Assembly: GCA_947044365.1 (NCBI GenBank)
Contig: OX345636.1
Coordinates: 28,004,466-28,068,465 of the forward strand
Direction of reading: 5' to 3'
Length of the DNA stretch: 64,000 nt
DNA from: Petrosia ficiformis
Taxonomy: Eukaryota; Porifera; Demospongiae; Haplosclerida; Petrosiidae
Shown: positions 10,146 through 20,116 of the stretch, in pieces
Numbering within the stretch: position 1 is the stretch's first letter
Layout: each line of letters starts with the position of its first letter
The notes under the pieces: model-generated
Told to the model about the DNA's origin: nothing
The model's database searches: none
The model's input: the letters and a program-made list of their open reading frames with translations, nothing else
Made by a program: the position numbers and the translations under genes

Positions 10146-10982
10146 TTTGGCAATTCGATCGCTTATAACTTTGGATTTGTTACTCGTATAGCTTCAAGTT
10201 TTGCACTGCTTAAAGACCATGTAGTGCACTGTCTTTTGTAATTGGTTGAAAAATTCCGAAGCAATTCAAAAATACGACCAATAGTACTCATGACGTCTGT
10301 AGACGTCATTCGCTTTTAACGGTTTAATGTTTATGACGTGTGTAGATGTCATTCGCCGCTAAAGGGATAAAGAGACATGTGGAGTGTGCCATCACATGAT
10401 TGCATGGCACTCACAGTGGAACCAGCCTCATATGCATTAAACAATTTACTGTGCGAGGGTTCTGCACTTTAGTGCATTCATTAATATTGTACTCTTCTCT
10501 TCATAGCTCATTAATAATTAATATATTTTAAAAGCTGACAATTTTTTTAAAGTGAAATGCAAATATTGCAAGAACAGAAGTAAATAAATTTAAAGGACTT
10601 GATAACAGATGATTGATAGCAAAAACAATTATCCTAAAGAGAACAACAGTATTTATTATTATTATTATTATTTTTCAGCACTTACTTGTGCTGTGCTCAG
10701 GATGCAGAGATATTATATACATACGTTCTTACTCAAGCATGAAATTATTGTATTTTGTGGTTTGTATAATTATACTATTTTGACTGATAACACATTTTTT
10801 AATAAAGACAGTATTGATTTATTTTTTATAACAAAGAAAAAAAATTATTCAAAAGAGAGCAACAGGAAACTCAGATTAATGACAGCAAAAAAATATCCTG
10901 AAGAGAGCAACAAAGATCGAACAGTATTGTTATCCGAGAGCAACAAATGATCGATAGCATATAGCATTTATTATTTTTCCAA
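10146..10982. other. intergenic, low-complexity
   Basis: No supported gene. A displaced minisatellite fragment lies at 10476-10525. The 113-codon ORF at 10609-10950 is low-complexity. It is built from repeats of GAGAGCAACA and ATGATTGATAGCA-like words that occur at both its ends (10605-10670 and 10930-10990), so it is not called as a gene. Confidence 0.5.
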
Positions 10983-11714
10983 TGTATATAGCAATGTGGC
11001 AATTAGAATATTGCAAAATTCTTTCAATTCTGCCGGGTCTTTCAGAGACATGGCATCCATCCGATTCACAAACTGAAATGATGGCTCACCAATTGAATTT
11101 GGGAATGATATTTCTGGATCTTTGATTGTACTTATTGCTACAACAGCAGAGACTTATCTTTAAAAAACACGACAATTGTGACTTTATTGGTTCTAGTCAA
11201 TTCACCTACACCTGCTGTTTTTGATTTATCTGTGATGCCTGGTGGAGACTGTATTTCACCAACTCCAACCAATCTGGCTGATCGTCGATAGATTGGAGCA
11301 CTTCTTTTAACAACAGTAAAATCCGGCCAGCCAGTGAAAGTTGTGGTTTCCCCATTTGAAAGTTGTAATATATAATTTATTGAGTATGGTGAGCCCTGTT
11401 TGCAATTCTCAAACAAAACTCTCTCAGCCAAATCGGCCTTCTCCAGTATTAGGGGAATGAGTATACTGGCTAGTTTGTTCCCTGAATCATCATTAAGTGA
11501 TTCACTAATGTCGATTAGTTTACCCACTCCCTTTAGATTTGCGTGTGCCACACACTGACACGTTCTTAAAAGTAGTGAATGATAATCTTCCACACATATT
11601 TTTATCATCATCTGTCATCGATACATGTAGCATTTCTAACATGGCATCAGTTTTCAATTTCCACTGTTCCGGTGTAAAAAAAGGATTAAGTATTGGCGAA
11701 TCTTCGTCGTACAT
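10983..11714 (-). pseudogene. PD-(D/E)XK-like nuclease-type protein, frameshifted
   Basis: Three consecutive minus-strand frames form one protein of about 235 residues: 11714-11580, then 11611-11138, then 11130-10983. The middle part contains TGWPDFTVVK and, about 20 residues later, VGVGEIQSPPG, followed by VTIVVFFKDKS and then VVAISTIKDPEI. A Pro-Asp strand, a Glu-x-Gln (E-x-K/Q) strand and a following beta strand are the core layout of PD-(D/E)XK nucleases, also seen in effector-like and transposon-linked families. The first frameshift is near 11590 and the second near 11140. Assignment to the fold is an inference from motif spacing; the specific family is unknown. No neighbouring partner gene is recognisable. 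Confidence 0.5.
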
Positions 11715-12230
11715 ATCTTTGTGGTTTAATGCAGTCGACCAAAGTGTTGCTGTGAGATCATCAATTATATTTTCAGGGTTCAGAAGTTAATTTGGTTTTA
11801 GAACAGAATTTTATACATATATGATATAACACCATCACAGAGAAACAAGGGATCAAGTGGACCAACCGCAAAAACATTACGAGAAGTTTACCTAGTGAAG
11901 AGAGCGTTCCAAGGGCCCCTAAATTGGTTATACCTCCCAAGGGCCCATAAAAGTGGTTATACGTTGCAAGGGCCCCTAATCTGCTGCGAATAAACATACA
12001 TTCGTTTGTATTGTCTCCGCAGTTGGTCTGTGTATCTCATTTGATCCCAGAGGCGAACTCACTCAATTAGCTGGTCGGAAGTAAATACCAAGTGATACTG
12101 ACATAAAGAATGCTGAGGAGCAGTAAGCTGCACTCGCAGACAGAAGTGAGGAAATAGGAATGAATACAGAAGAGGTAATTGTGGAAGATACAGTCCGAAT
12201 GATACCAAATCTCATCCAAAGATACAACTG
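11715..12230. other. intergenic with short tandem repeat
   Basis: No supported gene. From about 11905 to 11985 there are three imperfect copies of a roughly 28-bp unit, CAAGGGCCCxTAAAxTGGTTATAC. Flanking ORFs on the minus strand are not recognisable. Confidence 0.45.
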
Positions 12231-12235
12231 TATAA

Positions 12236-12269
12236 CAGGGGATTAGTGTCAAAATTATCAATGGTATAC
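12236..12269. repeat. left TIR of the DDE transposon
   Basis: 34 bp beginning CAGGGGATTAG and ending ATGGTATAC. It is matched by the inverted copy at 13851-13884 without a mismatch over this length. Confidence 0.88.
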
Positions 12270-12499
12270 GATTCGTCATCAGGTGGTACTACTTCGTCAT
12301 GATGTAGTGGTACTTTGTCATGAAGTGGTACTACTTCATCATGACGTAGTAGTACTTAGTCATGAAGTGGTACTACTTCATCATGAGGTAGTGGTACTAC
12401 TTCATGTACTTTGTCATGAGGTAGTATTTCTACTTCATCATTATCAAATTGGTGGTGATGGTACATCATCGTTGGTTAATTAAAATCGATTCAATTGTC

Positions 12500-13468
12500 A
12501 CATGTCACATATGTTGTCATAAAAGAAATGGAAGAGAGATTGCTTTCTCTATTAAGGAGGGAAACAGTTGTTTTACAGCAAGGATTAAGTGTCCTGTTAT
12601 AGAAGCAGACAAAAAGGAAAGTCTAGTCCTCTACTCACATTGAATTACTTTATGGCCATCTTTTACCACAATTGGTCGACAGAGAATGTATTGAAAACTG
12701 TTTGCTGCCTGGTTAAAGTAATCAGAGATGCTGCAGATGAAATATATGCTACTGGTTATCAGGCTCCTGTACTTTCACTGGTTTATCTGGAAGACCTAGA
12801 TATGACTTACATACACTGTAAAAAAAAGTTTCGTTATTTCAACCAATCAGTTGGTTACCTCAATTGCATGCCAATTTAGCCTTTTCACACCATACTGCAG
12901 TATTAAGCTGTTGGAAGGTAAGCCAGTTTTTAATTTTAATTTGAAATGTTGTGTTCACAATGACTAAGTAAATTAATAGTGGAGGATGACAGATAGAATG
13001 TCAGTAATTATGTAAACTTATAGTAGGGAAGTGCTGACATGTAAACTGTGAACAACATTCCAACGTCAAATGTCAAGCTGGCCTACTCTTCAACACCTCA
13101 ATTAATGGATATTTGAAATGCAATTGAGGTAACCAACGGATTGGTTGGAGTAACCAAACTGTTTTTTGCAGTGTAGGGAACAACTTCTCTATTTTATTGA
13201 AAATGGTTTCAGTTGCAACATGATAAGCAGTATGCTAGGTGTCTCACTTAGCACCATTCGTCGTCGATTTTCTGAGTATGGTTTAAGTATCAGACAGACA
13301 TACTCTCAGATTTTAGATGGACAACTCCATACTCTTGTACACCTGGCATATATCTCATTTCCAAATATAGGCTATCGTTTTATTAATAGTTGGCTTCACC
13401 AGCAAGGATTGAGAGTACAAAAAAGCCGAATTCACCAAAGTTTACGTGATGTAGACTTCGTTCACTAA
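12500..13468 (+). pseudogene. N-terminal part of rve-type transposase, MITE-interrupted
   Basis: Coding similarity starts near 12530 and runs through a GRPRYDL motif (ending at about 12811). After the inserted MITE it continues REQLLYFIENGFS, then the helix-turn-helix ISSMLGVSLSTIRRRF, SEYGLSIRQTYS, and a second domain with FPNIGYRFINSWLHQQGLRVQ ending near DVD. This order (GRPR hook, HTH, second DNA-binding domain) is the N-terminal half of a widespread animal transposase with an integrase core. The catalytic WHID...D..GGEN...E part is absent, replaced by a stop at 13468 and non-coding sequence. Removing 12814-13173 plus one TA joins the two coding halves in frame (Asp-Leu-His-Arg-Glu). Frames upstream of 12700 are degraded. 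Confidence 0.78.
12814..13173. mobile_element. 360-bp MITE with TA duplication inside the transposase ORF
   Basis: Ends CACTGTAAAAAA (12814) and TTTTTTGCAGTG (ending 13173), with inverted similarity extending about 55 bp through AACCAATC.GTTGGTTACCTCAATTGCAT. TA lies on both sides (12812-12813 and 13174-13175). Deleting the element and one TA restores the host reading frame, which fixes its boundaries independently of the repeats. It probably belongs to the Tc1/mariner superfamily or another TA-targeting group. Confidence 0.9.
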
Positions 13469-13850
13469 GTTGACATTGATTTGGTGTGCATGGATATAAA
13501 CTTATAATCTTATTTGGAAGAAACGTTGTTTTTTCCTTCCCTAATCGCATCTTTCAATAAGAAGTCACAGCGAATGTCTATATCCAATATACTATCTTCA
13601 TCATAGGAGTCACAGTCATCAGATAGAATTATAAAATTGTCTTTTTTTAATCATTTCAATGATATCTTGTACACTTTTCAATCCCCTAAAAAGATATGGA
13701 TTGACCAAAATGAAAAATATTCAAAGCTTCTTTAAAACCTTTGAGGAGGATCAGTACTTAGGAGTCGTCCCACCTTATGACGAAGTACCACTACCGCCAC
13801 GATGAAGTAGTGCTACCTCATGATAGAGTACCACTACCTCATGATGAACA

Positions 13851-13884
13851 GTATACCATTGATAATTTTGACACTAATCCCCTG
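13851..13884. repeat. right TIR of the DDE transposon
   Basis: Inverted copy of 12236-12269, starting GTATACCATTG and ending AATCCCCTG. It is preceded by subterminal repeats CTCATGATAGAGTACCACTAC. Confidence 0.88.
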
Positions 13885-13887
13885 CCA

Positions 13888-14714
13888 TACAACTGACTCG
13901 GGGTACAACGCTTTAGTACTTTGTGGTAACTGACGTCGTTAGGCACGTGACACCTATATATTAGTCATGTGAGTCCATGATGTCATTTGATATGACAGTT
14001 CATGCTTCAAAATTTTTATCAGATTGTTATAAAAAATTAATAATAATTAAATTTTTATTATAATTTATACCACAACATCAATAATAATAATAATGATGGG
14101 ACTTGAAGGAACATTTCAGTTTCACTAAAGAATTTGTGCACAAAGACTGGTGTTACATTGCTTTTACAGAACCCAGTATACAGACTACACGAAAAGGCAA
14201 AGACTCTATAGTGTTGTCAGGACCCTTTTCAGGATAGACCGCAACAAGATTATGGGACAATAGATAGACGTTTATACATATTTTTGTTTGATTTGTTCCT
14301 TTGACATGTTGATGCACAAGTATATCAACAACTGAGTTTGTATTACAATTTTGTCTAGCCTGGTTTTCCTAATAAAACCTTTGAAGAACTTGTGAAGAAG
14401 ACAATGTCTACTTACAATAATATATTTTGTTGGTTTTTTCGGATTAATACTGACAATGCTACATACTCATTGCCATACATGGTGGATTTAAACATTTTGC
14501 TAAATTGAATCATCATATTACATGATCACAATTTTTACAGGTTACATTTAGTTGAAGAAAGTATATTGAACCTACCATGCACACCACATTGGGATACATG
14601 TGCAGCTAAAAGTCAGTTGGATAATGCACACACTCCATGATTATAATCAGTTCATCTTATAACAAGCGTGTGCTGGTGCATATGGGGGTGACAAGTATTT
14701 CTTGTGACGGCAAC
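13888..14714. other. intergenic, nothing recognised
   Basis: AT-rich sequence without a supported ORF, repeat array or RNA gene. Confidence 0.4.
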
Positions 14715-14800
14715 TGTGGACAATCTGTACATGTACATGTACACTGATCAGATTGTTTCGACCTATTGGGTCTCATCAGCACAATGTATCCCAAATTCAC
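14715..14800 (-). ncRNA. hammerhead ribozyme motif, copy 2 (inverted)
   Basis: On the minus strand, CTGATGA (14779-14773), the GACC/GGTC stem II with its CAATA loop, and GAAA (14758-14755) reproduce the copy at 1005-1085 exactly. The same ACA...TGT minimal stem III follows. The predicted cleavage is between 14740 and 14739. Similarity extends about 35 bp upstream of the core (TTGTGAATTTGGGATACA) and shortly downstream (GATTGTCCA). Stem I differs from copy 1: here it can start with G-C and U-A pairs against CATG. Two independent loci with an unchanged catalytic core argue against chance. Confidence 0.75.
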
Positions 14801-15486
14801 AATATATTGTTACATTGCACAGAATGTATGTTATAATTAGTGGGTGTGGTTAGTGAATTAGTGGGTGTGGTTAGTCATTGCCTTAAATATTTCTTTAATA
14901 ATTATTGGTATGCACTTATCAAAACATCAACACCCACATACAAAATCGAGTGCAAAGTGAATAAACTTTGGTTTGGTATAATACATTCCTTCAATTAACT
15001 AACAGAAATTTCATACAAAATTTAAAGTATAATATAGTTATGCATCAGATACAGTAACTTCATGTTTGCTCATGTTTGCTCATGTTTCTAATTTCTATGA
15101 CGGCAGTCTTCAAGACTATTTATGGTTGATACTAAAAATACTGTTATATTTATAATTAGTTAAAGAAACAAAATTATAGAACTATATTTATGTATATGAC
15201 GTATTTGTTAAACTGAATACTGTTACATGTATGTGGAAAATATTGGACTCAGAATGGGGTCAAAAAGTCAATACAGCACGAGGCACAACTGTGTGCTATA
15301 GGAGCTTCTTGAATGTGGTTATATAGTTTGAAGAAGTGGATATTGCCAGCAATAGAGAAGAACACCGAAACATCTTGGTTCATCTACTAAAGTAAACAGT
15401 GCTGTACTTGAGGCATATAACACCATTGTACACTATTTGGTAGATTATAGTATACAACATAGTTTACATATGGAACATTACTGTCC
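14801..15486. other. intergenic, nothing recognised
   Basis: Only a short direct repeat stands out (CATGTTTGCT three times at 15062-15090). No gene called. Confidence 0.4.
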
Positions 15487-15813
15487 TTGGCCCTGTGTAG
15501 TCATCTAGATGATGGTGAAAACTTTGACAACGATTATGATACTCAGCTCACTCAACCTTCCAATATCTCAGATTCAGGTACACTGTTCACAACAGCCTCA
15601 TTAATTAGAACACATATGGTACCTTTCCTAGGATCAAGTCAAGTGGACAATGTCATGAAGAACGTAAAGTCATCATGTGAATGTAGAACCAGATGTACAG
15701 GAAAAAAATCTTGCCAATGTAAAAAGCTAGATAGATCATGCAGCAAGTATTGTCATTCTGGTCGGAGTTGTACCAATAAGATCAAAAAACAATACCAATT
15801 CAAAGTGAGATAA
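15487..15813 (+). pseudogene. CXC (tesmin/TSO1-like) cysteine-rich domain fragment
   Basis: Open frame of 108 codons whose last third contains CECRTRC, then SCQCKK, CSKYCH and SCTNK. Regularly spaced CxC pairs ending in C-x-N resemble CXC/TSO1-type DNA-binding domains. Such domains also occur at the C-terminus of uncharacterised transposon proteins in invertebrates. The N-terminal part is polar and unremarkable. No ATG-proximal promoter or partner exon is recognisable, and the frame stops immediately after the domain, consistent with a terminal exon or a fragment. Confidence 0.45.
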
Positions 15814-16326
15814 ATAATCCCATTTGTGAAGATTGTAAGAAAGGTGTATCAGCAAGAGGCCCAACACCACAAATGTATTTGCTCAGGCTGTTTAATTATT
15901 CTCAAACTGCACATGTGTACCCAACCTGTTTTTTGAAATTGTGAACCAAAGAATCAAAGTCTCCTTGCTCTTGTGAACTGAACAGTGCTGTTGGATACTT
16001 TATACATACATTCATTCTACACTGTTAGTATCAGTAATAGATCCTAGGTATGTGCTACCATACAGGAAATACGTTTCTGAAATGTAAGTACCTCATTTGT
16101 ATAATAAAGTCAAAATTGGTATTGTGAAGCTAGAGGTACAGAATACAAGATACTTCTCTGGGCCCAACAGATCTTTGGACTAGTAATTATCTGACTTCGA
16201 CAGTGCAGTTGATTGACAGTCTCTCAGTTCCCTTATTTGAAGACCATGCTAGTCAGTCAGAACAAATTGGAAACTGTCTAGCAACATTCTGGTTGCTACA
16301 GAAACCGATATTGCAGCATATCTGAC

Positions 16327-16754
16327 ATGGATTTGGAATTAGCTGTTTTGGCCAGAATTTGGACCCAAATCAAGATTATCGAATGTAACAATCAAATAGG
16401 AAGTGCCACACTCTCCTTTTCAACCAAAGTTGGAAGAAAAATAGAGACCTCCATATCAAAACACCAAGAGTTGGGCATAAAGCAGCACAGGCTCATTTCT
16501 GATATACTTACTAGATGGAGCAGTACTGAGCAAATAATTTGTGCAGTTCTCATCAATGATTGCAAAACCTGGCACAGAATGCCGATTTCTCAGTTATTAA
16601 GGCAGTTGTTGCTGTTTTGAAGCCCTTTCACTTTTCAGAGATGCATTGTCTGGTTAAGAAATTATCACAGTTTCCATATTCCATCCCCTTCTTGATCACA
16701 TTTTTAACAATCTGCTGCTTCTCGCCTTGCTCACCTAATTGTATTCTCAATTAA
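16327..16754 (+). pseudogene. hAT transposase central fragment
   Basis: Two overlapping frames (16327-16620 and 16560-16754) together read like the middle of a ZBED-type hAT transposase. A KHQELGIKQHRLISDILTRW segment, the conserved 'D..TRW.ST' strand, is followed by ICAVL and, after a frameshift near 16600, LKPFHFSEMHCLVKK. The C-terminal dimerisation region and the BED finger are missing. The similarity is short, so the exact hAT subfamily cannot be given. Confidence 0.6.
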
Positions 16755-17400
16755 AGTGGCAATATTAAGTGGCTTGCATCAGCAAGTAATATATGTTTGA
16801 CCTATGTCATTAGGAATATACCCACGTAAGCTTCTAAATACCAGCAGATTCATATGATAGATGGTATGATTTTAACAATTGAATTTTTGATGAGGTGTGG
16901 GATACATCACACTGTCCAACATTGAAAAATGCATTCGAAATCATCGACAAAATGACATTCATTATTTTGTCAAGATTTTGTTACTCAAGTTGAATTTGGA
17001 AAGACAGCTATACTGTCACCTGTAAATTTCCTAAGCCTTCTATCTATGTTCCTGATATGCAATTGTCGGTGTTGTAAACTTGTTGTACTGACGATCTTCG
17101 AGTTTGTTTTTCTCGGTACCCTTCGTGAACAAACTGACTTCATTTTGTGAAATACTGTTTGTAAGAATGAAGCTGGTACTCCATGATTTATTTTTGAAGT
17201 CTCTTTATGTGTCTATGTTATTTTCTACCACAAAAACATATTTGCACAGTTAGAGAGACATGGTGGTATTAACTGCAATAATCTTAGTAACCACTGTTAG
17301 CAACAACAACATATATTTTATATAATTATATATATTAATTTATATATTGCATGCGTTAGTGTAAATTGTATTCTCGTAAATATTTGAAACCAGGCAAGGA
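16755..17400. repeat. repeat shared with 38428-39110
   Basis: About 650 bp beginning AAAGTGGCAATATTAAGTGG and running through ATGCGTTAGTGTAAATT.TATTCTCG, clearly homologous in the same orientation to 38428-39110. In that second copy the sequence continues into what matches 24226-24700 here. The two parts were therefore once closer together, with about 6.8 kb now between them (including the Tc1/BEN element and a hAT). Confidence 0.75.
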
Positions 17401-17872
17401 ATGACATTTCATATCGTGTTTCTTATTATTTGCCATGCTTAGTCAGTTAGTTCTGATGTTCAGGTACAAATCTTATTACTTTTGTAACAAGCGCCATCGG
17501 GACGGGATCCTCGCCTACATGGCAAAGTAATACAAACTGTAATTTTTTCAAAATATAGTATGCCAAAAGAGTTATAATGAATATATACAGCATTGCTCAT
17601 TTGTATGGTCACATAATAATAAAAACATTTACTTCAGATGATTATGTGTACAAAACATATAAAGTAATAAAATTGTACTCGCATGTTAGTTTGTATAATA
17701 ATTATTATAATAGTTATACAAACTGACATGCAGGGTTGCCAGATCATGAACAAAGTTCATGTTTCATGAACATTTAGTGAAAAACGTTCATAAAAAGTTC
17801 ATGATAAATTGATAAAAGCAAAAAAAAAATTAATTTCAGCATGCAGAGTTAAAGTTGAAGGAATGGCTCAAG
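17401..17872. other. intergenic flank of the Tc1/BEN element
   Basis: No gene. 17490-17640 resembles 44575-44700 (GGCAAAGT.., TTCATTTGTATGG). Just before the TIR, GAGTTAAAG..TGGCTCAAG resembles the sequence on the far side of the element (21368-21401). Confidence 0.5.
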
Positions 17873-17874
17873 TA

Positions 17875-17901
17875 CAGTAGCCACAGAAAAAAAGGTTACA
17901 C
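17875..17901. repeat. left TIR of the Tc1/BEN element
   Basis: Starts CAGTAGCCACAG, ends AAGGTTACAC; preceded by TA (17873-17874). Confidence 0.92.
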
Positions 17902-18087
17902 GTTTCCTTCCACTTTATTAAAACAGAGTTCCATTTCCATTTAAAACAGAAAGGCAAGACAAAAACGGAAACGGAAATGATGCGGCACTGCGCTTAATTA
18001 TAATAATTAATTATGGGCGTGTCTTTTGTTGTACGCATGCTCACAGGCGATCTACAAACCAGCTGAACTGCGGATGTTACGAGAAGT

Positions 18088-19462
18088 ATGGCCGAAGTTT
18101 CAGAGATGTTGCTGCTTAAATGGCAGGGTAATAATTCTAAACGCTATGATGGCAAAATCAATAAGGAATATTTGAAAAATATAATGAAAAGAGATAAATC
18201 TAAAGAGTTGAAAGTTGGTGATAATGTGGAAGTTAAATATGGCAGAAGCAGCATTTGGAAAGCTACAGTAGTGCAGTATCCATTGAAAGTGGAAAAGAAA
18301 CGAAAGAAAAAAGGTTTGTGCTTTACTCTATGCAGTGTTGTTTGCATGTATATAATATGTGTGTACTAATTATTCATTGTAATAGTTCTATATTATATAT
18401 ATTGTTATTATTTATTGATCAATAGAGCAACAAAAACTAGTTGCAAAACCAGTGAAGAAGCAGAAAAAGGAAGGTATAATTATAATTGCTAGTGGGAATC
18501 CAGCAGTAGAAAATGGAGATGATGGAGAAGATAATGAAGTAGAAGATAGAGATGATGAAGAAAAGAAAGAAGGAGTAAATGATATAGAAATGATCAATGA
18601 GAGAAAAGTAGCAAAGAATCATAATAGTATAGAAAAAGAAGGATCAAATATACAACATGTACGTGTACGTGTAGAGAATGAAGAAGTAGATGATAGACAG
18701 ATGATTAACGAGAGGAAGGTAGAAAAGAGTACGCAAACAGAAGGATCAGATGAGAATGGAGTAGATGATAGATTGACAAATAGCGAGAGAAAGGTAGAAA
18801 AGAGTACACAAACAGAAGAAGGATCAGATAAGTATGAAGTAGATGATATATTGATAATTAATAAGAGAAAAGTAGAAAGCAGTACACAAACAGAAGACGA
18901 ATCAGATATACATGAAGAGATTAAGATGCTGAACAATAAAATAGATAACTTAATGGGTATGTTTGCTGGACAAACCACCCCATATGATAATGCTGAAATA
19001 CCTCCATATATTATTAATGATATCCCGCCCCTTTCTCCGCCCATTTGTTATGACAGTATCATGGATATTGACATGCCAGATTTACATGCAATATTGAATG
19101 CTACTTTACCACTTGACAGTGGCTCGAAAGCACTTTCAAAACCATCTTCAAAACCATCTTCAAAAACCGTTGAAGAAATACTCAAAATAACTTACAGAGA
19201 CCCACCAAAATTGGCACGAGACCTGGCCAGAGCTGTTTTTGGCTCAGAAACACTTAGATGTTCCACCATTACAGGAAGACAGGTGAGGGGTATGAAAACC
19301 AGTGTGTTGAACATGGAAAAGCTCCTGTTTGTAAAAGGACTAGTTAAGTCTAAATATTCTTCACTCTCAGTTGTGGAATTTGAACTGGTATGGGGTAAAT
19401 GTATTAAATCAATTGCCGATTTATGCAAGAAGTTACGTGATGATCATATAATATTAGATTAA
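18088..19462 (+). CDS. BEN-domain protein, two exons (transposon cargo)
   Basis: Exon 1 is 18088-18313 and exon 2 is 18426-19462. The GT-AG intron falls after the first base of a codon and the frame continues exactly, giving 420 residues. Residues 1-70 contain LLLKWQG and LKVGDNVEVKYG, a small basic-hydrophobic domain common at the start of BEN proteins. Then come a Lys-rich stretch, an acidic region, and about four 25-residue repeats (VDDRxxINERKVEKSTQTE) at about 140-235. A low-complexity SKPSSKPSSK spacer leads to a C-terminal BEN domain (about 328-415: LARDLARAVFG, STITGRQ, CIKSIADLCKKLR). BEN domains bind DNA and recruit chromatin factors in the nucleus. Two repeats match the KxTQT dynein-light-chain (LC8) motif. 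The gene lies wholly inside the TIRs of a Tc1/mariner element, convergent with its transposase. Confidence 0.85.
18314..18425 (+). other. intron of the BEN-domain gene
   Basis: 112 bp from GTTTGTGC to TGATCAATAG, AT-rich. Donor AAG/GTTTGT, acceptor AATAG/AGCAA. The reading frame is preserved across it, and the donor side would read into a stop at 18369 if unspliced. Confidence 0.8.
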
Positions 19463-20116
19463 AGAAAAAAGAATATTGGAGAATATTGTTATTTGTTAAA
19501 TTAAAATAGTTATATTACTTTTAGCAGGTATAGATATTAGTGTAATGCATTTATGATCTATTGTTTTACTACTTTGATGTACTTTAAGCAGGAGTGGCTA
19601 GACTACACTTTTCATTTTTGATACGTGTTTGTTTTAGTGTATCTCCTCCCTGCCACTTTATAGTTATCATGTTCAAATTTGAAAATTATATTTTGTTGAA
19701 AAGTTCAATGATGTTCTAATTGTGACTAAATGTTTGTTTAGTCTATCTCCTCCCTGCCACTAAATTATGTTCAAAGGTTAAAATTATTATCTTGTTGAAA
19801 AGTCCTTATTACAAAACTTTTGCATACATGATTTATCTAAAAGATCAAACTAAAAAAATTGTTCTCGATACCCTTTGTGAAAGATGTGTATTTCAATCAG
19901 CACAAACTAATAATGCCTAAGCACACATTGAATAAAGGCTGAGCATTCCTACAAGCTAACTCAATCAACTGGTAGAAGACACCAGCCAAATCATCAGATG
20001 CACATGGCATTACAACTACATATAATAATAAATGGTGTCATCTTTTGTATTCGGGGTGGCACTGAAAAGAGCCTTTTAGAGGGTAAAAAAAAAAAGAAAA
20101 AAAAGGTGAAATCTAG
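19463..20116. other. convergent 3' region between BEN gene and transposase
   Basis: Non-coding. It contains a diverged direct duplication of about 110 bp (TATCTCCTCCCTGCCAC at 19638 and 19743, each followed by a GTTGAAAAGT segment). An ATTAAA hexamer overlaps the BEN stop codon and an A-rich run lies at 20089-20104 next to the transposase stop. Confidence 0.55.

Larger units (their letters stand above)
12231..13887 (+). mobile_element. rve/DDE integrase-like DNA transposon, internally deleted
   Basis: Terminal inverted repeats of at least 34 bp run from CAGGGGATTAGTGTC (12236) to the mirrored GACACTAATCCCCTG (ending 13884). Just outside, the direct repeat TACAACTG (12223-12230 and 13888-13895) is a plausible 8-bp target duplication. 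Inside each end are clustered subterminal repeats of TCATGAGGTAGTGGTAC type (12270-12430 and, inverted, 13790-13848), typical transposase-binding arrays. The interior carries the N-terminal helix-turn-helix part of a transposase but not its catalytic domain. A second, C-terminal copy of the same transposase family lies at 51250-52187. A 360-bp MITE interrupts the ORF. Confidence 0.82.

Noticed and set aside
10609..10950. 113-codon ORF
   Set aside because: Low-complexity, built from GAGAGCAACA-type repeats; no motif.
12283..12483. ORF of MVLLRHDVVVLCHEVV type
   Set aside because: Translation of transposon subterminal repeats, not a protein.
18619..19044. 141-codon minus-strand ORF
   Set aside because: Shadow of the acidic repeats of the BEN-domain gene.
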